Of a DNA stretch of 64,000 bases, positions 37,554-43,990 are shown one piece after another. This DNA comes from Christiangramia salexigens. Lineage in GTDB: Bacteria; Bacteroidota; Bacteroidia; Flavobacteriales; Flavobacteriaceae. The notes under the pieces were generated by a model, which ran no database searches, was not told the origin of the DNA, and saw only the letters and a list, made by a program, of their open reading frames with translations. Both the position numbers and the translations under genes were made by a program. The DNA is taken from positions 2,638,501-2,702,500 of the forward strand of contig NZ_CP018153.1 in assembly GCF_001889005.1 (NCBI RefSeq), read 5' to 3'. Numbering within the stretch: the first letter of the stretch is position 1; each line of letters begins with the position of its first letter.

Positions 37554-37584
37554 GAATATGGAAGACCATATTCTTTTGATTTTT
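37554..37584 (+). promoter_or_regulatory. Perfect leader hairpin before the DUF305 gene
   Basis: Eight-base arms GAATATGG and CCATATTC enclose the loop AAGA (37554-37573), followed by a T-rich run TTTTGATTTTT, ending 15 bases before the ATG at 37599. It looks like an intrinsic terminator placed in a leader, so it may attenuate expression, or act as an operator for a dimeric regulator. Confidence 0.5.
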
Positions 37585-37598
37585 CAAAAAAAATAAAC

Positions 37599-38090
37599 AT
37601 GGACTCTAAAAAACACAATCAACATAAAAAGAAAGGTAATTACGGCAAGTTCTTTTTAATGCTGGGCTTATCATTTGTTGCGATGTACATCACCATGTAT
37701 TTTAATACTTATGAATTTGATCATGTGTATTTTAGTCTTACGCGATTTTATATGAGCTGTTTAGGGATCGCTGCAATGGCCGTAATTATGCTATCTCTTA
37801 TGAAGAGTATGTATAAAGACAAAAAAAAGAACATAGCTATTTATGTGGGTAGTCTTGTACTATTTGTAAGTGCTTTGGGGCTGGTTAGAACACAGAGGCC
37901 AATAATTGGTGACGTGCTTTATATGAAGGCTATGATCCCTCACCATTCTATCGCTATTCTTACCAGTAAAAGAGCAGATATAGAAGATCCTGAAGTTAAA
38001 AAACTTGCTGATGAGATCATTAAGGCTCAGGAAAAAGAGATCGCCCAAATGAAAAAAATGATAGACAGATTAAAACAACAGGAAAAATAG
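37599..38090 (+). CDS. DUF305 domain membrane protein
   Basis: A 163-residue protein with a His/Lys-rich cytoplasmic start (MDSKKHNQHKKKGNYGK), three hydrophobic helices (about 18-36, 47-67, 75-95) and a C-terminal DUF305 segment. The family motif is visible as YMKAMIPHHSIAILTSKRA followed by the helix EDPEVKKLADEIIKAQEKEI and AQMKKMID. DUF305 proteins are often found in copper-resistance loci and their His/Met residues are suspected metal ligands. It is followed by the Met-rich lipoprotein 45 bases later. Confidence 0.85.
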   Translation: MDSKKHNQHKKKGNYGKFFLMLGLSFVAMYITMYFNTYEFDHVYFSLTRFYMSCLGIAAMAVIMLSLMKSMYKDKKKNIAIYVGSLVLFVSALGLVRTQRPIIGDVLYMKAMIPHHSIAILTSKRADIEDPEVKKLADEIIKAQEKEIAQMKKMIDRLKQQEK

Positions 38091-38135
38091 AAATTTATTA
38101 ACCTCAATTATAAACAACCAGAAAAATTGAAAATT

Positions 38136-38687
38136 ATGAAAAATGTTTTAAAATTTACATTAATCAGTGCATTCGGACTTTTATTAACAAGCTGCGGGAC
38201 AACCAGAACTGCACCGGAAGCAATGGCGGAAAATGAATTTAGAAATCAGGTTTACAAAGAGATTGTAAGCGATCAGTCAAAATTCACAGAGTTCATGCAA
38301 GTGGTGCATAATAACGATGAAGCCGAAAAATGGTTACTGAAAGATCATTTCCAGATGATGGAAAATGGGAAAATGAAAGCGGTGATGGAGAAGAATCCTG
38401 AGATGAAGGAGAAGATGAAGAAGATGATGCATGAAAAAATGGAGAACGATCCTGAGATGCAGAAAAAGATGCAGGATAAGATGAAAGCCAAAATGATGGA
38501 AGATCCTGAAATGAAACAAGCTATGATGCAGGATATGCATACAAAAATGAAGGCTAATCCGGAAATGGCAGATAAAATGATGGATCAAATGATCCAGTTC
38601 CTACATGAGAACCCTGAACTGATGGAGAAAATGAAAGCTAAAATGAAGGCACATCAGGAAGAAATGAAGGCCGGAAAAAAGAAATAG
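38136..38687 (+). CDS. Met/Lys-rich lipoprotein with five 18-residue repeats
   Basis: A 183-residue lipoprotein (lipobox LLTSC, Cys20); ATG at 38136 is preferred to a TTG nine bases upstream. After a helical region (about 30-75) the C-terminal half is built of five repeats of exactly 18 residues, each opening with (N/D)PE(M/L) at residues 87, 105, 123, 141 and 159, and rich in Met, Lys and Glu. Eighteen residues equal five alpha-helical turns, so Met side chains would recur on the same faces. Met-rich periplasmic segments bind Cu(I) or Ag(I), and the gene lies inside a copper island, so a periplasmic copper sponge is the likely role. I recognise no named family. Confidence 0.8.
   Translation: MKNVLKFTLISAFGLLLTSCGTTRTAPEAMAENEFRNQVYKEIVSDQSKFTEFMQVVHNNDEAEKWLLKDHFQMMENGKMKAVMEKNPEMKEKMKKMMHEKMENDPEMQKKMQDKMKAKMMEDPEMKQAMMQDMHTKMKANPEMADKMMDQMIQFLHENPELMEKMKAKMKAHQEEMKAGKKK
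38394..38663 (+). repeat. Five tandem degenerate 54-bp coding repeats
   Basis: Each 54-base unit encodes an 18-residue (N/D)PE(M/L)-led block of the Met-rich lipoprotein. The units have diverged at the DNA level but keep exact register, so they reflect an old internal duplication under selection for protein periodicity rather than a recent slippage repeat. Confidence 0.75.
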
Positions 38688-38727
38688 GCATATAAATACT
38701 AATATCTCATTAGTGAATATTGCTTTT

Positions 38728-38761
38728 ACCAATCCTGCGAAATCGCAGGATTGGTTGTTTT
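38728..38761 (+). terminator. Rho-independent terminator after the Met-rich lipoprotein gene
   Basis: A perfect 13-bp stem (ACCAATCCTGCGA pairing with TCGCAGGATTGGT) closes a 2-base loop and is followed by TGTTTT. Confidence 0.85.
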
Positions 38762-38791
38762 ACAGAAAAATAATTAAATATAAAATAAGCT

Positions 38792-39178
38792 ATGAATTAC
38801 TATTTTAATAAAACGGTCAATGGAGAATTTGATGAGGTGATAGAGAAAGTCACCAATGAATTGGAAAAAGAAGGTTTTGGTGTGCTAACTGAGATCAATG
38901 TGACCGAAACTTTAAAGAAAAAGCTGGATGTAGATTTTAAGAATTATCGAATTTTGGGGGCTTGTAATGCGCCTTATGCACACAAGGCACTTCAGGCAGA
39001 AGATAAGGTTGGCACCATGCTACCATGTAACGTGATCGTCCAGGAAATTGAAAAGAATAAGATCGAAGTCGCTGCCGTAAATCCCAGGGCATCCATGCAA
39101 TCTATTGAAAATAAAGAGTTAGAAAATATTGCATCGGAAATCCAAAAAAAGCTCGAAAAAGTCATCTCGAGTTTATAA
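38792..39178 (+). CDS. DUF302 domain protein
   Basis: A 128-residue cytosolic-looking protein without signal peptide. The DUF302 pattern is clear: GEFDEVIEKVTNELEKEGFG at the N-terminus, FKNYRILGACNAPYAHKALQ in the middle (with one Cys) and the GTMLPCNVIVQE strand (second Cys). The fold is a small alpha/beta domain of unknown biochemical role that recurs with copper-handling genes. A DUF3347 lipoprotein gene follows 33 bases later, probably in one transcript. Confidence 0.88.
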   Translation: MNYYFNKTVNGEFDEVIEKVTNELEKEGFGVLTEINVTETLKKKLDVDFKNYRILGACNAPYAHKALQAEDKVGTMLPCNVIVQEIEKNKIEVAAVNPRASMQSIENKELENIASEIQKKLEKVISSL

Positions 39179-39211
39179 TTTCGCAGAATATAAATCTGAA
39201 ATTAATAATAA

Positions 39212-39814
39212 ATGAAAATTTTAAAATCGTTTAGCCTTGCCATAGTAGGTCTTAGTTTGATCGCCACATCTTGCAAGGATAATAAAAATGAGGCGGGGCA
39301 GGAAGAGATGAAAACCCAGGAGAAAGAAATGAACCATAAAGAAATGGATCATGGAAATATGGATCATAATGAAATGAACCATGATGATATGGCTTCAGAT
39401 ATGGGCGGCAAAGCAAAAGCCGAGTTTAAAAGCGAAGCCACTGCAGCAATTTTCCAGCATTATATTCATGTAAAGACAGCACTTGTAAATTCCAATATGG
39501 AAGAAGCTAAAAAAGGTGGTGAAATGTTGTCAAAAGCTATAGCAGATTCTAATAAAGAAGCTAAAGTTATTGCTGAAAAGATCGCTCAGGCTGGAGATAT
39601 CGAATCTCAGCGTAAAGCTTTTTCAGATCTTACTGCTCAGATGGAAAATATCCTGAAAGGAGCACTTAGTTCCGGAGAGGTTTATATGCAGTATTGCCCT
39701 ATGGCCTTTAATAATAAAGGCGGTTATTGGATCTCTGCAGAGAAGGAAATTAAAAATCCATACTTTGGAGATAAGATGCTTAATTGCGGAGCTACAAAAT
39801 CTGTAATTCAGTAA
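39212..39814 (+). CDS. DUF3347 lipoprotein with a Met/His-rich N-terminal segment
   Basis: A 200-residue lipoprotein (IATSC, Cys21). The linker at about residues 40-65 repeats (E/N/D)M(N/D)H units such as EMNHKEMDHGNMDHNEMNHD, a pattern typical of periplasmic copper binding in CopB/PcoB-type proteins. The C-terminal DUF3347 domain (about 70-200) ends with YCPMAFNNKGGYWIS and NPYFGDKMLNCG; its two Cys and Met residues are shared with the adaptor's domain and the copy at 41042. It is probably a periplasmic copper carrier or storage protein feeding the pump. A terminator follows. Confidence 0.88.
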   Translation: MKILKSFSLAIVGLSLIATSCKDNKNEAGQEEMKTQEKEMNHKEMDHGNMDHNEMNHDDMASDMGGKAKAEFKSEATAAIFQHYIHVKTALVNSNMEEAKKGGEMLSKAIADSNKEAKVIAEKIAQAGDIESQRKAFSDLTAQMENILKGALSSGEVYMQYCPMAFNNKGGYWISAEKEIKNPYFGDKMLNCGATKSVIQ

Positions 39815-39825
39815 TTGTAATAATT

Positions 39826-39870
39826 TAGAGGCTATCTTATTTTGATTAATATAGGGTAGCCTCTTTTTTT
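39826..39870 (+). terminator. Rho-independent terminator after the first DUF3347 lipoprotein gene
   Basis: GAGGCTATC pairs with GGGTAGCCTC around an 18-base A/T loop, followed by a run of seven T. Confidence 0.8.
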
Positions 39871-40302
39871 AATATCCGATTGATTTCCCAGTTTCTCTTT
39901 GTAAAAGATTTGAAGCAAAGCGAATTCCACTTCTCACAACATAAACCTTTTTCTAATTTTCTTCTTTTTATCCGGAAAGGTTAACATCCCGATTACTCAT
40001 ATTTTTGAGTAAGTTTTCTTATTATGCAGATTTCTTTAATGGGGTTTAGTAAGTATTTTCATGCAAACTTCAATCAATTCTGATAATTTCGTTTAGGTTG
40101 TATTTCTGCTGCATAACAGGATATTTCTCTTTATAAACTCCCTTTCAGTAAGATAAAGGACCCGTTAAAAGGAGTAATCACGCATCACTGTTTATAATAA
40201 ATTTCCTCTTTTAACTTTTCATCTATATTAGAATGAATTTCATCTAATATTTTATTTTTGCAATTACACGAAAAATCTAAATTTATTACTACATAAAATT
40301 AA
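39871..40302. other. Gene-free stretch with regulatory-looking inverted repeats
   Basis: This AT-rich region holds no convincing gene on either strand. It contains a small hairpin TTACTCA/TGAGTAA near 39994-40014 and, at 40227-40248, an imperfect palindrome next to a -7 promoter motif (listed separately). Its length is unusual for this compact island, and it may mark a boundary between two independently regulated blocks. Confidence 0.6.
40227..40260 (+). promoter_or_regulatory. Candidate operator plus -7 motif upstream of the PepSY gene
   Basis: An imperfect palindrome with outer arms ATTAGA/TCTAAT and inner TGAA/TTCA (40227-40248) sits directly before an exact Bacteroidota -7 motif TATTTTTG (40253-40260). 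No -33 TTTG is found at the usual spacing; the palindrome occupies that place, as an activator or repressor site would. The initiator ATG lies about 40 bases further on. Confidence 0.45.
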
Positions 40303-41040
40303 ATGATAGTTAAGAGAAAAACAGCCATGAATATCCGGCAAGCCCACCGGTATCTTGGAATATTTATTGGAATTCAATTTATTATGTGGACGGTTAGCGG
40401 TCTTTATTTTAGTTGGACCGACCTTGATGAGATACATGGAGATCATTTCAAGAAAGAGCAACCGGTTCAAGCTTCCTATTCCGAGCTAAAAAGTCCGTCA
40501 GAGGTTTATCCTATAGATGAGATTACGACTTTGGGAATCAGAGAAATTTCAGGGGAGCCATTTTACTATATCAATGAAAAGGAACTTGTAAATGCCCGTA
40601 CTGGTGAAGTAATAGATAAGATAAGTGAGCAGGATGCTCTATCCATAGCTGGCAGGTTCATGAAAGATGATCTTGAAGTATCCGGTGTCTCCCTTATAAC
40701 CGAAACCGGTGACCATCATGAATTTAGAGGAAAGCTTCTTCCGGCTTATGTGATTTCTTACAAGACCGATGAAAATCTAAAAGCTTATATTGGTGCAACC
40801 AATGCAGAGTTCACTACCGTAAGACACAGAGACTGGAGATGGTTTGATTTCTTATGGATGACGCATACTATGGATTATGAAGGCAGGGATGATTTTAATA
40901 ATATCCTGCTTAGGTCCTTTTCTGTGCTGGGACTTATAACCGTATTAAGTGGTTTCCTGTTATGGTATATTTCATCGCCAACGGTTAGAAAAATAGTACA
41001 GCCTAAGAAGAAGAAAAAGAAGAAAAAAAATAGAAAATAA
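40303..41040 (+). CDS. PepSY-domain membrane protein
   Basis: A 245-residue protein; an alternative ATG at 40327 (MNIRQAHRYLGIFIG) would match the common family start better. One N-terminal helix (about 17-38), a periplasmic PepSY region (DEITTLGIREISGEPFYYIN through KAYIGATNAEFT, about 70-180) and a second helix near 203-224 form the body. The C-terminus is a run of about nine Lys (in KKKKKKKKNRK) facing the cytoplasm. PepSY-TM proteins are linked to periplasmic metal or iron-siderophore reduction. The next gene starts one base after its stop, so it is co-transcribed with a DUF3347 lipoprotein. Confidence 0.85.
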   Translation: MIVKRKTAMNIRQAHRYLGIFIGIQFIMWTVSGLYFSWTDLDEIHGDHFKKEQPVQASYSELKSPSEVYPIDEITTLGIREISGEPFYYINEKELVNARTGEVIDKISEQDALSIAGRFMKDDLEVSGVSLITETGDHHEFRGKLLPAYVISYKTDENLKAYIGATNAEFTTVRHRDWRWFDFLWMTHTMDYEGRDDFNNILLRSFSVLGLITVLSGFLLWYISSPTVRKIVQPKKKKKKKKNRK

Positions 41041-41041
41041 G

Positions 41042-41596
41042 ATGATTAAAAAAAGTTATTTTATAGGTGCCGCACTGGCTTTTGGTTTATTAATTACTTC
41101 ATGTGGAGATGGTAAACAGAAAGATGGTTCTGAAGCTGGTGCAGAGATTGAAAAAAAGGAAGAGGTTGCGGAAGATATTTCCAAACCTTTAACTGCGAAA
41201 TTTAAGAGCGATACGATTCTTAAGGTCTATAAGAATTACCTTTTAATTAAGGATGCTCTTGTAGAGGAAAAGATCTCTGAAGTTAAAGACGCAGCTAATA
41301 ATATTGTTGAGGCCTACGGAGCTAAGGCTTCAGATAATGAGGTGGCCTTAAGAGCCAAGAGAATAGCCGGGTCTGGCAATATCTTTGAACAAAGAGATCA
41401 TTTTTCTGGCTTGACAAAAGCTATGGATGAGGTTCTTAAAGCGAACATAAGTGCCGGGAAGATACATAAGCAATATTGCCCGATGGCCTTCGGCGGAAAA
41501 GGAGGATACTGGTACTCCAATGAAGAGCAGATCAGAAATCCATATTATGGAGATAAAATGCTGAAATGCGGCCGAATTGAAGAAACTATTCAATAA
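41042..41596 (+). CDS. DUF3347 lipoprotein, second free copy
   Basis: A 184-residue lipoprotein (LITSC, Cys21) with an acidic linker (EAGAEIEKKEEVAEDISK) instead of the Met/His repeats of its paralogue. The DUF3347 domain (about 50-184) keeps the shared motifs YCPMAFGGKGGYWYS and NPYYGDKMLKCG. It follows the PepSY gene with one base between stop and start. The paralogues may differ in metal affinity or partner because only one has the extra metal-binding tail. Confidence 0.88.
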   Translation: MIKKSYFIGAALAFGLLITSCGDGKQKDGSEAGAEIEKKEEVAEDISKPLTAKFKSDTILKVYKNYLLIKDALVEEKISEVKDAANNIVEAYGAKASDNEVALRAKRIAGSGNIFEQRDHFSGLTKAMDEVLKANISAGKIHKQYCPMAFGGKGGYWYSNEEQIRNPYYGDKMLKCGRIEETIQ

Positions 41597-41598
41597 GA

Positions 41599-41632
41599 AA
41601 AAAGGCGGGTTAAGTATTTAACTCGCCTTTTA
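41599..41632 (+). terminator. Rho-independent terminator after the PepSY-DUF3347 operon
   Basis: AAAGGCGGGTTAA pairs with TTAACTCGCCTTT (one mismatch) around GTAT, with flanking A-run and T-run. Confidence 0.85.
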
Positions 41633-41651
41633 AATATAAATTATTACAATA

Positions 41652-42218
41652 TTGGAAACGGGAAGCTTACATATTAAGAACATGGTGTGTCACCGATGTA
41701 TCATGACCGTTGAAAATATTCTTCAAAAGCTTGATGTAGCCTATTCTGATATTCAGCTTGGGGAAGTTCGCCTCAAAGAGGCGGTTGATAGCAAGACCAT
41801 AGAGGATTTAAGAACCGAATTCGAAAAAGTAGGATTTGAGCTTATAGAGGATCGTGACCGGAGATTCATCAATAAAATCAAGTCGGTGCTTATAGAAGAA
41901 GTGTATTCCGATGATCCCGCTACAACCAAACTATCAGCAATTTTAACCGGTAAACTCAACTACGACTACAGCCATATCTCCCATATCTTTAAAGAGAATG
42001 AGGGTCAAAGCATTCAGAAATTCTATAATGCTTTGCGAATTGAAAGAATTAAGGAATTGCTGGAGTATGATGAAACTGATATTTCTCTCATCGCCGATAA
42101 AATGGGGTACTCTACCGCAGCCTACCTTTCCACTTCTTTTAAAAAAGCTACAGGCTATACTCCCTCTGAATATAAAAATCGACGCATGAAGACCCGCGGA
42201 AGCATCGATTCTGTTTAA
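41652..42218 (+). CDS. AraC-type regulator with N-terminal HMA-like metal-binding domain
   Basis: A 188-residue protein starting at TTG (a stop lies five codons upstream and no ATG precedes the metal motif). Residues 5-68 look like a heavy-metal-associated fold: HIKNMVCHRCIMTVENILQ puts Cys13 and Cys16 in a CxxC just after the first strand, followed by DIQLGEVRLKE and a second helix. Residues about 85-182 are an AraC HTH pair (NYDYSHISHIFKENEGQSIQ, then DISLIADKMGYSTAAYLSTS and FKKATGYTPSEYKNRR). The fusion suggests direct Cu(I) sensing and control of the surrounding genes. It has its own transcription unit between two terminators or gaps. Confidence 0.85.
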   Translation: METGSLHIKNMVCHRCIMTVENILQKLDVAYSDIQLGEVRLKEAVDSKTIEDLRTEFEKVGFELIEDRDRRFINKIKSVLIEEVYSDDPATTKLSAILTGKLNYDYSHISHIFKENEGQSIQKFYNALRIERIKELLEYDETDISLIADKMGYSTAAYLSTSFKKATGYTPSEYKNRRMKTRGSIDSV

Positions 42219-42325
42219 ACTTTCATAAATTCTGAAGTTTTAAAAAATCTTTAGGAGCTACTTAGCCTATTATTTTGTTTCTTGATTCTAATGATGCATA
42301 TCATTGAATATTAAAAGGAAACAAC

Positions 42326-43321
42326 ATGGAAGAACTACTTATAATTGGAGGAATTCTCTTATATCTCTTTACCGTTCTGGATATAATTCAAACCACACTC
42401 TCTATGCAGGGCGGAGGTTGGATTACCAGTAGGTTTGCCCATATATTCTGGAAGACATTATTAAAGGTTTCGGGTGGTAATGGCAGGGCAAAGATATTAT
42501 CGCATGGAGGCTATTTCCTTCTGATTTATATCGTGCTTATCTGGGTTTTTCTTCTTTGGCTGAGTTTTGTTCTGCTTCTATCCTCAGATGTGGGTTCTGT
42601 ACTTAATAGTTCAACCAAAGCACCAGCAGATATTTGGGAAAAAATTTATTATGCTGGTTTTACGCTTTCCACCCTTGGAGTAGGGGATTTTATAGGCTCT
42701 ACAAATTTCTGGAGAATACTTACCACGATCTATTCCTTTACGGGGCTTATTCTGCTAACAATGTCGGTGACCTATTTTATCCCGGCCCTCACGGCGGTCA
42801 TTGAGCAAAGAAAAATGGGGATAAGATTGAGGAACCTGGGCGATAGTCCTCAGGATATTCTGCTTAATTGCTGGAATGGGAAGAACTTCGACGAGTTTGT
42901 AGAACGCGTTAACGATCTTTCAGAATCACTTGTGCAACACAGTCAAAACCATAGAGCTTATCCGGTGATCCATTATTTTCATAACTGGAAACAAAAGAAT
43001 GCCCTGATCCTCCAATTGGCTAAATTATATGAAGCGATGTATTTACTCCAACATGAGGTGAAAGAAGAATTAAGACCTTTGGAAAGAGAGCTTAAACCTT
43101 TAGAGGTGGCTTTTGAAAATTATTTTGAGGTGATTACCGAGGTAACTCATATCAAGCCCATGGATGAAGCGCCACGATTAGCATATACAACAGAACTTGA
43201 AAGACACGGACTTCTCGCCGAGTCATCTAAGAAACTTAAAGTTCCGGAGTATTTAATAGAAAATAGGAGAATCATTCATACGCTGGTAATACAAGATGGA
43301 TGGAGCTGGGATTTAGTTTAA
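42326..43321 (+). CDS. Ion-channel domain protein (two-helix K+ channel type)
   Basis: A 331-residue membrane protein. Helices at about 3-25, 62-88 and 135-160 flank a pore loop with a K+-channel-like selectivity filter, STLGVGDF at residues 115-122 (canonical TxGYGD with Val for Tyr). The C-terminal 170 residues are soluble and helical (LRPLERELKPLEVAFENYFE), not a recognisable RCK nucleotide-binding domain. It is probably a potassium channel or a channel-like sensor. Its position within the copper island is unexpected; it may answer membrane-potential changes under metal stress, but this is inference. Confidence 0.78.
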   Translation: MEELLIIGGILLYLFTVLDIIQTTLSMQGGGWITSRFAHIFWKTLLKVSGGNGRAKILSHGGYFLLIYIVLIWVFLLWLSFVLLLSSDVGSVLNSSTKAPADIWEKIYYAGFTLSTLGVGDFIGSTNFWRILTTIYSFTGLILLTMSVTYFIPALTAVIEQRKMGIRLRNLGDSPQDILLNCWNGKNFDEFVERVNDLSESLVQHSQNHRAYPVIHYFHNWKQKNALILQLAKLYEAMYLLQHEVKEELRPLERELKPLEVAFENYFEVITEVTHIKPMDEAPRLAYTTELERHGLLAESSKKLKVPEYLIENRRIIHTLVIQDGWSWDLV

Positions 43322-43411
43322 AAAATCATAAAATTCCTCTATTCTGGTTAAAAAGCTTTAAAACTGAAACATCTTAGCATAATTTTAAAACAGCTTCCCC
43401 AAAGTCATTTT

Positions 43412-43419
43412 TACATTTG
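43412..43419 (+). promoter_or_regulatory. -7 promoter motif for the Cys-rich copper-binding gene
   Basis: An exact TAnnTTTG (TACATTTG) lies 28 bases before the ATG at 43447. It argues against the earlier in-frame TTG at 43417 being the start. No clear -33 box was seen. Confidence 0.45.
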
Positions 43420-43446
43420 AATCATAACCAAAAAAAACAACCAATT

Positions 43447-43767
43447 ATGAGAAATGAAAAATTGATCACTGCATTAGGTAATTGCATAAATCACTGTAAT
43501 TATTGTGCAGATGCATGCCTTGATGAGGACGATGTGAAAATGATGAAAGATTGCATTAGATTAGATAGAGTTTGTGCTGAAGCCTGCGCGGCCTTAAACC
43601 AAACTCTAGCAATTAACTATTCTGATGTAAAAGGCTTAGTGGAATACTGTAAAAAAGTATGTCAGGAATGTGCCGACGAATGTGGAAAGCATGATACTCA
43701 GCACTGCAAAGATTGTGCGGCTGCCTGCAAGGAATGTGTGAAAGCATGTGAGGCGTATCTGGCATAG
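43447..43767 (+). CDS. Four-helix bundle copper-binding protein (DUF326/Csp-like)
   Basis: A 106-residue Cys-rich protein without signal peptide, so cytosolic. Sixteen Cys are arranged in helical CxxxC, CxxC and CxxCxxxC patterns (NCINHCNYCADAC, CRLDRVCAEAC-like CIRLDRVCAEAC, YCKKVCQECADEC, HCKDCAAACKECVKAC). This matches the copper storage protein (Csp) family, whose four-helix bundle is lined with Cys thiolates that bind many Cu(I) ions. It stands just upstream of copA, so storage and export of cytosolic copper are neighbours. A structured element with a T-tail follows. Confidence 0.9.
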   Translation: MRNEKLITALGNCINHCNYCADACLDEDDVKMMKDCIRLDRVCAEACAALNQTLAINYSDVKGLVEYCKKVCQECADECGKHDTQHCKDCAAACKECVKACEAYLA

Positions 43768-43781
43768 AAGCTGAAAAATTT

Positions 43782-43874
43782 ACTGCCTGAAGGGCTCGCT
43801 GGGTACACGATAATGTTGAAGGGTTATAGATGAATCGTGATATTATCCCAGGATGTTCTTCAGGCAGTTTTTTT
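43782..43874 (+). ncRNA. Multi-stem structured RNA element with terminator-like end
   Basis: Perfect 11-base outer arms (ACTGCCTGAAG at 43782-43792 and CTTCAGGCAGT at 43858-43868) enclose two further nested pairings: CTGGG/CCCAG (43799-43803 with 43847-43851) and CACGAT/ATCGTG (43806-43811 with 43834-43839). The element ends in seven T. It could be a terminator with a large structured insert, a stable 3'-UTR RNA of the copper-storage gene, or a separate small RNA. Confidence 0.5.
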
Positions 43875-43931
43875 ATTGGGAAGTGTGAAATATGAAAACA
43901 TTTCCCATAAGTATGAAAGCTTCCGCATCTA

Positions 43932-43962
43932 ACTAAGCTTAATTTTGTCTACTTAACTTAGT
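43932..43962 (+). promoter_or_regulatory. copA promoter with candidate operator
   Basis: An exact -7 motif TAATTTTG (43940-43947) is straddled by an inverted repeat: ACTAAGCTTAA (43932-43942) and TTAACTTAGT (43953-43962), 10 bp with one bulged base and a 10-base spacer. The start codon lies at 43991. The layout suggests a regulator dimer controlling copA transcription. Confidence 0.5.
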
Positions 43963-43990
43963 GATCATAGATCTTTTAAATCCTGAAATT

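Noticed and set aside
38334..38588. Antisense frame rich in His and Phe opposite the Met-rich lipoprotein
   Set aside because: It is the mirror of ATG-rich (CAT on the other strand) repeats; composition follows from the sense gene and nothing supports its own translation.
38394..38663. Resemblance of the NPEM/DPEM repeats to STI1-type chaperone-binding motifs
   Set aside because: Only the short (N/D)PE(M/L) core is shared; the exact 18-residue spacing, Lys richness and lipoprotein signal fit a secreted metal-binding rod better.
41005..41040. Poly-lysine run at the end of the PepSY gene as a frameshift or sequencing error
   Set aside because: The A/G-rich run stays in frame, ends in TAA one base before the next gene's start, and basic cytoplasmic tails are normal for this topology.
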